Below are positions 60,981-64,000 of a stretch of DNA of 64,000 nt, one piece after another (positions within the stretch are counted from its first letter, which is position 1; each line of letters begins with the position of its first letter). Both the position numbers and the translations under genes were made by a program. Origin of the DNA: Streptomyces sp. R41. GTDB lineage: Bacteria; Actinomycetota; Actinomycetes; Streptomycetales; Streptomycetaceae. The notes below the pieces were generated by a model. It was given only the letters and a program-made list of their open reading frames with translations, searched no databases and had not been told where the DNA came from. The stretch covers positions 4,385,001 to 4,449,000 of the forward strand of contig NZ_CP163443.1 in NCBI RefSeq assembly GCF_041053055.1. Reading direction: 5' to 3'.

Positions 60981-62357
60981 TCAGCGCAGGCGCCGCCCCG
61001 GTAGGAACGTGAAGACCGCTCCGCCGAGCAGGATCACGGTCCCCGCGACCAGCCCGAGGGCCTTCAGCGCCCCATGGCTGTCGGAGCCCGTCTCCGCGAG
61101 ACCCCCGCTGGACGACGTACCGCCCGAGCCGGAGGAGCCGCCCCCCGACGCGCCGCTCGCCTGTTCCGTGGTGTCCAGGGTCAGGGAGACCTCCGTCTTG
61201 GACGGGGTGCACGTCGTGGTCGTGCCCAGGGCCTTCACGGTCAGGACGCCCGGGGAGAGGGTCGAACTGCCGCTCGCGCCGGGCTTGTAGGTGCCCGTGA
61301 GGTCGGGGATCTCGATCGGGTCGCCCGACTTGATCTCCTTGGCGTTGGTCGGGCCCTCGACATGGACCGTGCCCTTGTCGGAGCCGCCCAGCACGACCTC
61401 CATCGACGGCTTGACCGAGTCCGCGGGGATGTCGGCCGGGCTGTCCATGACGGACTTCTTGAACTGGACGGTGAGGTCGAAACTCCCGCCGTTCTTCTTG
61501 GCGTTGATCTGCACGGGGGACGTGGCGCTCTTGTCGCCGATGGGCGTCTTGCACTCGTAGGGGATGGAGACTTCCTTGCCGGTGAAGTCCGTCTGACCGC
61601 CGCTGTCCCCTCCGCTGGAGCCGCCGCCCGTGTCGCTTCCGCCGGTGCCCCCGGTGTCGCTCGCGCTCGGCGAAGGCGTCCCGGAGCCGGTGGGCAGCTC
61701 CGTCGGCAGCGTGGGCAGCCCCGTCGGCAGGGTCGGTGTCCCCGTCGGAAGTCCGCCCGTCGTACCGCCCGAACTCCCTCCGCTCCCCGTCACCTTGATC
61801 GTCGCCGCGGACTGCACCGTCTCCTTGGGAGTGCACTTCGTGTCGGTGGACACCGGTTTGCTGACGTTGATGTTGTACGCGTCCGGGGTCAGCGTGACGT
61901 CACCCGCCGCCGTCAGCTTCAGCTTGCCCGTCATGTCGGACAGCTTCATGTCGCTGTTCTTGGGGATCGCCGGGTTCGACCGGGGCCCCTCCATGGCGAT
62001 GTCCGCCGTCTGCGCACCGCCCGCCTTCAGCGTGCCCGTCGGCTTGACCGTGTCCTTCTCCAGGTCGATGACGTCGGGATTCTTGGACGCCGCCTGGACG
62101 AACTTCCAGGTGATGGTGACCTCGTCGCCCACCTTCGCCTCGGCCGGCGCGGTGATCTCCACCTTCGTCGTGCCCTCGACCGGGGGGAGCCCGGAGATCG
62201 AGGGCGGAACGCACTCCGTCTTGTACGCCACCTCGGCGGCCTGCGCCGGGGCCGCGGCCACACCCAGCAGGATGCCCGCGCCGCCGAGCATCAGCGCGAC
62301 CCCGGCCGCGCTCACTCTGCGTCCGGCCGTCGGTACCACTCTCCGTTGCGTGCTCAC
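60981..62357 (-). CDS. LAETG-anchored surface protein (sortase substrate)
   Basis: 458 aa from the GTG at 62357 with AAGGGA upstream. The signal peptide ends GVAAAPAQAAEVA. Two related beta-rich domains of about 130 residues each contain two Cys (YKTECVPPSISG...TDTKCTPKE; SIPYECKTPIGD...TTTCTPSKTE), separated by a Thr/Pro/Gly/Ser-rich linker with LPTGxPTLPTGLPTLPTELP. The C-terminus is a cell-wall sorting signal: LAETG, hydrophobic helix (ALGLVAGTVILLGGAVFTFL), then PGRRLR. LAxTG motifs are used by class E sortases of Streptomyces. It overlaps the upstream gene by four bases. Confidence 0.92.
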   Translation of the reverse strand: MSTQRRVVPTAGRRVSAAGVALMLGGAGILLGVAAAPAQAAEVAYKTECVPPSISGLPPVEGTTKVEITAPAEAKVGDEVTITWKFVQAASKNPDVIDLEKDTVKPTGTLKAGGAQTADIAMEGPRSNPAIPKNSDMKLSDMTGKLKLTAAGDVTLTPDAYNINVSKPVSTDTKCTPKETVQSAATIKVTGSGGSSGGTTGGLPTGTPTLPTGLPTLPTELPTGSGTPSPSASDTGGTGGSDTGGGSSGGDSGGQTDFTGKEVSIPYECKTPIGDKSATSPVQINAKKNGGSFDLTVQFKKSVMDSPADIPADSVKPSMEVVLGGSDKGTVHVEGPTNAKEIKSGDPIEIPDLTGTYKPGASGSSTLSPGVLTVKALGTTTTCTPSKTEVSLTLDTTEQASGASGGGSSGSGGTSSSGGLAETGSDSHGALKALGLVAGTVILLGGAVFTFLPGRRLR

Positions 62358-63448
62358 GTATTTCCCTTCGTCGTCGGGCTGTTCTCTTGCGGTGCGGAGA
62401 GCTGACCGTTCGCCGTGGTGCCCGGATCGCTGTCCGGCGTGAACCACGGCAGGGCCGGGGTCGTGGAGGTCTTCGACGACACCGGCGCGGGGGCCGGTGG
62501 CGGGCTCGACTTCGGTATGCGGAAGGAAAGTTCGGGCAGGCGCAGACCCCGGTGCCGACCCCCGCGCCCGTTCGACCTGCGCGGCCGCACCCGGTCCACC
62601 ACGGCCATCCCGATGCGGAACACCGCCCCAGGTACGACCACGCAGAGCAGGATCCAGAAGAGGGTCACGCCCCAGGGGCGGCCCACGCCCCACGGCTGCT
62701 CGGCGAGCACCTTTCCGCCGTACTTCAGGGAGACGGTGTAGTCGCCGTGCGCACCGGCGGACAGTTCGACCGGGAGTGTGATCTGCGCCTTCCTGCCGGG
62801 CGCGATCGTGCCGCGCCATTGCTGTTCCTCCCACTGCGGGGCGAACACCCCGTGGGAGGTGCCGACCTGGAAGACCGGGTTCTTCACGGGGGCGGTGCCG
62901 ACGTTGCCGACGGTGAAGACGAGCTTGCGGGAGGGGGGTGAGCCGAACCAGGTGAGCAGGCCGCTCGACCCGTCGAGCCGGGTGTCCGTCAGCACCGAGA
63001 GCCGGCCGCCGCTCTCCTCCTTCGGCAGCGGCTCGACCGAGTGTCCGGCCACCATGAAGATGGCGTCGGCGTCCGCCTTCTCCCCCGTGACCGTGGCGAC
63101 GTGCACCACGCACGGACACGGCTTGGGCGGCTCGGTGACCGGCAGCCGCTTGCTGAAGTTGCCCTTCGCGTCGGTGGTGACGGCCCGGCCGTCGGCGTTG
63201 GCACAGGAGTTGGTGCCGCCGATCACGCCCCGGGACGGCACGGACTGCCCGCAGATCAGCATCATCAGCAAGGTCTTGGGCCGCCATCCGCTGCCGGTCA
63301 CCGTGATCGAACCACCCGTCCCCGCCTGGGACTCGGACAGCTTCACACTCGGTTTCCCGTCGGCGGACACAGCGGCCGTCCCCGCCAGCGGGACCAGGAC
63401 GAGCGCGAGCACCGCCCCCAGCGCCGCCATCCGCACCTTGACGCTCAC
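62354..63448 (-). CDS. secreted protein with C-terminal membrane anchor, 364 aa, unknown function
   Basis: GTG start overlapping the upstream stop (GTGA). Signal peptide ending LAGTAAVSADG. An Ig-like domain follows (SVKLSESQAGTGGSITVTGSGWRPKTLLMMLICGQS) that resembles the bacterial neocarzinostatin-type beta sandwich, with Cys in LICGQS, TNSCANA and PCPCVV. A second domain (RKLVFTVGNVGTAPVKNPVFQV) is followed by a membrane helix (VTLFWILLCVVVPGAVFRI) and an Arg/Pro-rich cytoplasmic tail. It joins the operon of the LAETG protein. No enzymatic motif is visible. Confidence 0.85.
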   Translation of the reverse strand: MSVKVRMAALGAVLALVLVPLAGTAAVSADGKPSVKLSESQAGTGGSITVTGSGWRPKTLLMMLICGQSVPSRGVIGGTNSCANADGRAVTTDAKGNFSKRLPVTEPPKPCPCVVHVATVTGEKADADAIFMVAGHSVEPLPKEESGGRLSVLTDTRLDGSSGLLTWFGSPPSRKLVFTVGNVGTAPVKNPVFQVGTSHGVFAPQWEEQQWRGTIAPGRKAQITLPVELSAGAHGDYTVSLKYGGKVLAEQPWGVGRPWGVTLFWILLCVVVPGAVFRIGMAVVDRVRPRRSNGRGGRHRGLRLPELSFRIPKSSPPPAPAPVSSKTSTTPALPWFTPDSDPGTTANGQLSAPQENSPTTKGNT

Positions 63449-64000
63449 GACACCGCTCCCGTCAACTCGACTTCCGTACGCGGCTCTTCCTCACGCGCCT
63501 CGCCGCCCGGCCCACGACGCCTGTGTCGCCGCACGACCAGCCAGGCACCCACCACCGCCACGAGTCCGCACCCGGCCCCGGCGACCGCGCCCCACGGCAC
63601 GAAGCGCGCCGACGCGGAAGCCGTGTCGCGCGCCCCGCCCGCCGCCGTCACCGTCAGCCGCACGTCGACCGCGTCCAGCGCCGGGGTGTCCGGCCACGGC
63701 TCGCTGAGCGTGACGCGGCGGCCCGGCAGGAGTTCGAGGGGCAGAGTGCGCGGGGCGCGGTCGAGGAGCTCGCCGAAGACGCCGTCGGCGTGCACCGCGA
63801 GTCTCGGGGTGAGGACGGTGGTGCCTCGGTTGACCAGCTCGTACAAGATCCGGTCGGCGTGCACGGCGACGTGCTCGACGGTGAGCGCCGACAACGTCGG
63901 TCCATTCACCCGCAGTTGGACCCGGGCCGCCGAGGACCGCCCACCGCCGCTCGCGACGATCGCACCGGGGTGGTCCCCGGGCGCCGCGCCCGCCGGGACG
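63445..64000 (-). CDS. DUF916/WxL-interacting-like membrane protein, C-terminal part (partial)
   Basis: The frame is open through the right edge; the GTG at 63909 is probably internal. The visible 185 residues begin VPAGAAPGDHPGAIVASGGG..RVQLRVNGPTLSALTVEHVAVH, a beta-sandwich typical of the DUF916 or WxL-protein-binding family. Next come LVNRGTTVLTPRLAVHADGV, LELLPGRRVTLSEPWPDTPALD, a membrane helix (WGAVAGAGCGLVAVVGAWLVV) and RRHRRRGPGGEAREEE. It probably tethers or presents surface proteins, first gene of the coupled three-gene operon visible here. Confidence 0.82.
   Translation of the reverse strand, partial: VPAGAAPGDHPGAIVASGGGRSSAARVQLRVNGPTLSALTVEHVAVHADRILYELVNRGTTVLTPRLAVHADGVFGELLDRAPRTLPLELLPGRRVTLSEPWPDTPALDAVDVRLTVTAAGGARDTASASARFVPWGAVAGAGCGLVAVVGAWLVVRRHRRRGPGGEAREEEPRTEVELTGAVS

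Noticed and set aside
1..64000. tRNA or rRNA genes
   Set aside because: I looked for cloverleaf-type and TTCGAATC-type T-arm sequences in the gaps between genes and saw no convincing candidate; a tRNA scan would be decisive.
1..64000. Antibiotic biosynthesis cluster or prophage
   Set aside because: No polyketide, peptide synthetase, terpene, integrase or phage structural gene was seen; apart from the IS element this reads as core chromosome.

Overview
The window is high-GC (about 70%) actinobacterial chromosome, almost certainly Streptomyces. Codon third positions are nearly all G/C, GTG and TTG starts are frequent, and the predicted 87-aa WhiB matches the Streptomyces sporulation regulator as I remember it. 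Gene order also agrees with the whiB neighbourhood of Streptomyces and, more distantly, with the Mycobacterium tuberculosis block from sahH through manA, whiB2, fbiA/fbiB, manC, wbbL, an LCP gene and fadE25 to purE/purK. That comparison is from memory and was not computed.

Layout. 0-7 kb: the end of a SpoIIM-like gene, an RDD membrane protein, a hypothetical, ahcY (methyl cycle), a fructose-type PTS permease broken by a one-base frameshift, and a signal peptidase I homologue lacking the usual lysine. 7-14 kb: a cation efflux protein, then the mannose block manA / SIS isomerase-like / Trm112-like / phosphomannomutase, then an L-lactate permease. 14-23 kb: a DUF3499 gene and a metallopeptidase-like gene around a 27-bp tandem repeat; an IS630-type element with both ends visible; a DUF5719 lipoprotein-like gene coupled to a 1216-aa membrane glycosyltransferase; whiB. 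23-28 kb: a cysteine-dioxygenase-like gene, fbiA-fbiB (coenzyme F420), a DNA glycosylase, and a sugar-1-phosphate nucleotidyltransferase.

28-41 kb is a cell-envelope region: a secreted amidase, five LytR-CpsA-Psr (LCP) proteins, a family 2 glycosyltransferase and a thioesterase, interspersed with large perfect hairpins and an 85-bp tandem repeat. 41-50 kb: a Cys-rich copper-binding four-helix protein, a HAD hydrolase, a CbrC-like protein, a decayed kinase-like gene, an acyl-CoA dehydrogenase, a nucleotide-sugar dehydrogenase, an AI-2E family permease and two related small proteins. 50-56 kb: a CGNR zinc-finger protein divergent from two VOC proteins, a catalytically dead M19 dipeptidase paralogue, then the coupled purK-purE-dipeptidase operon, and gtrA. 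56-61 kb: a two-component system split by an intergenic repeat, and a POT-family peptide transporter. 61-64 kb: a three-gene coupled operon for a surface protein system (WxL/DUF916-like membrane protein, secreted membrane protein, LAETG sortase substrate).

Much of the window fits one theme. Mannose and nucleotide-sugar supply, lipid-linked glycosyltransferases and LCP ligases together suggest assembly and attachment of a wall glycopolymer, next to the developmental regulator whiB. The most notable anomalies are the M19 pseudoenzyme, the Lys-to-Gln signal peptidase, the frameshifted PTS gene, the sortase-substrate operon at the right edge, and several families of tandem or nested inverted repeats between genes.
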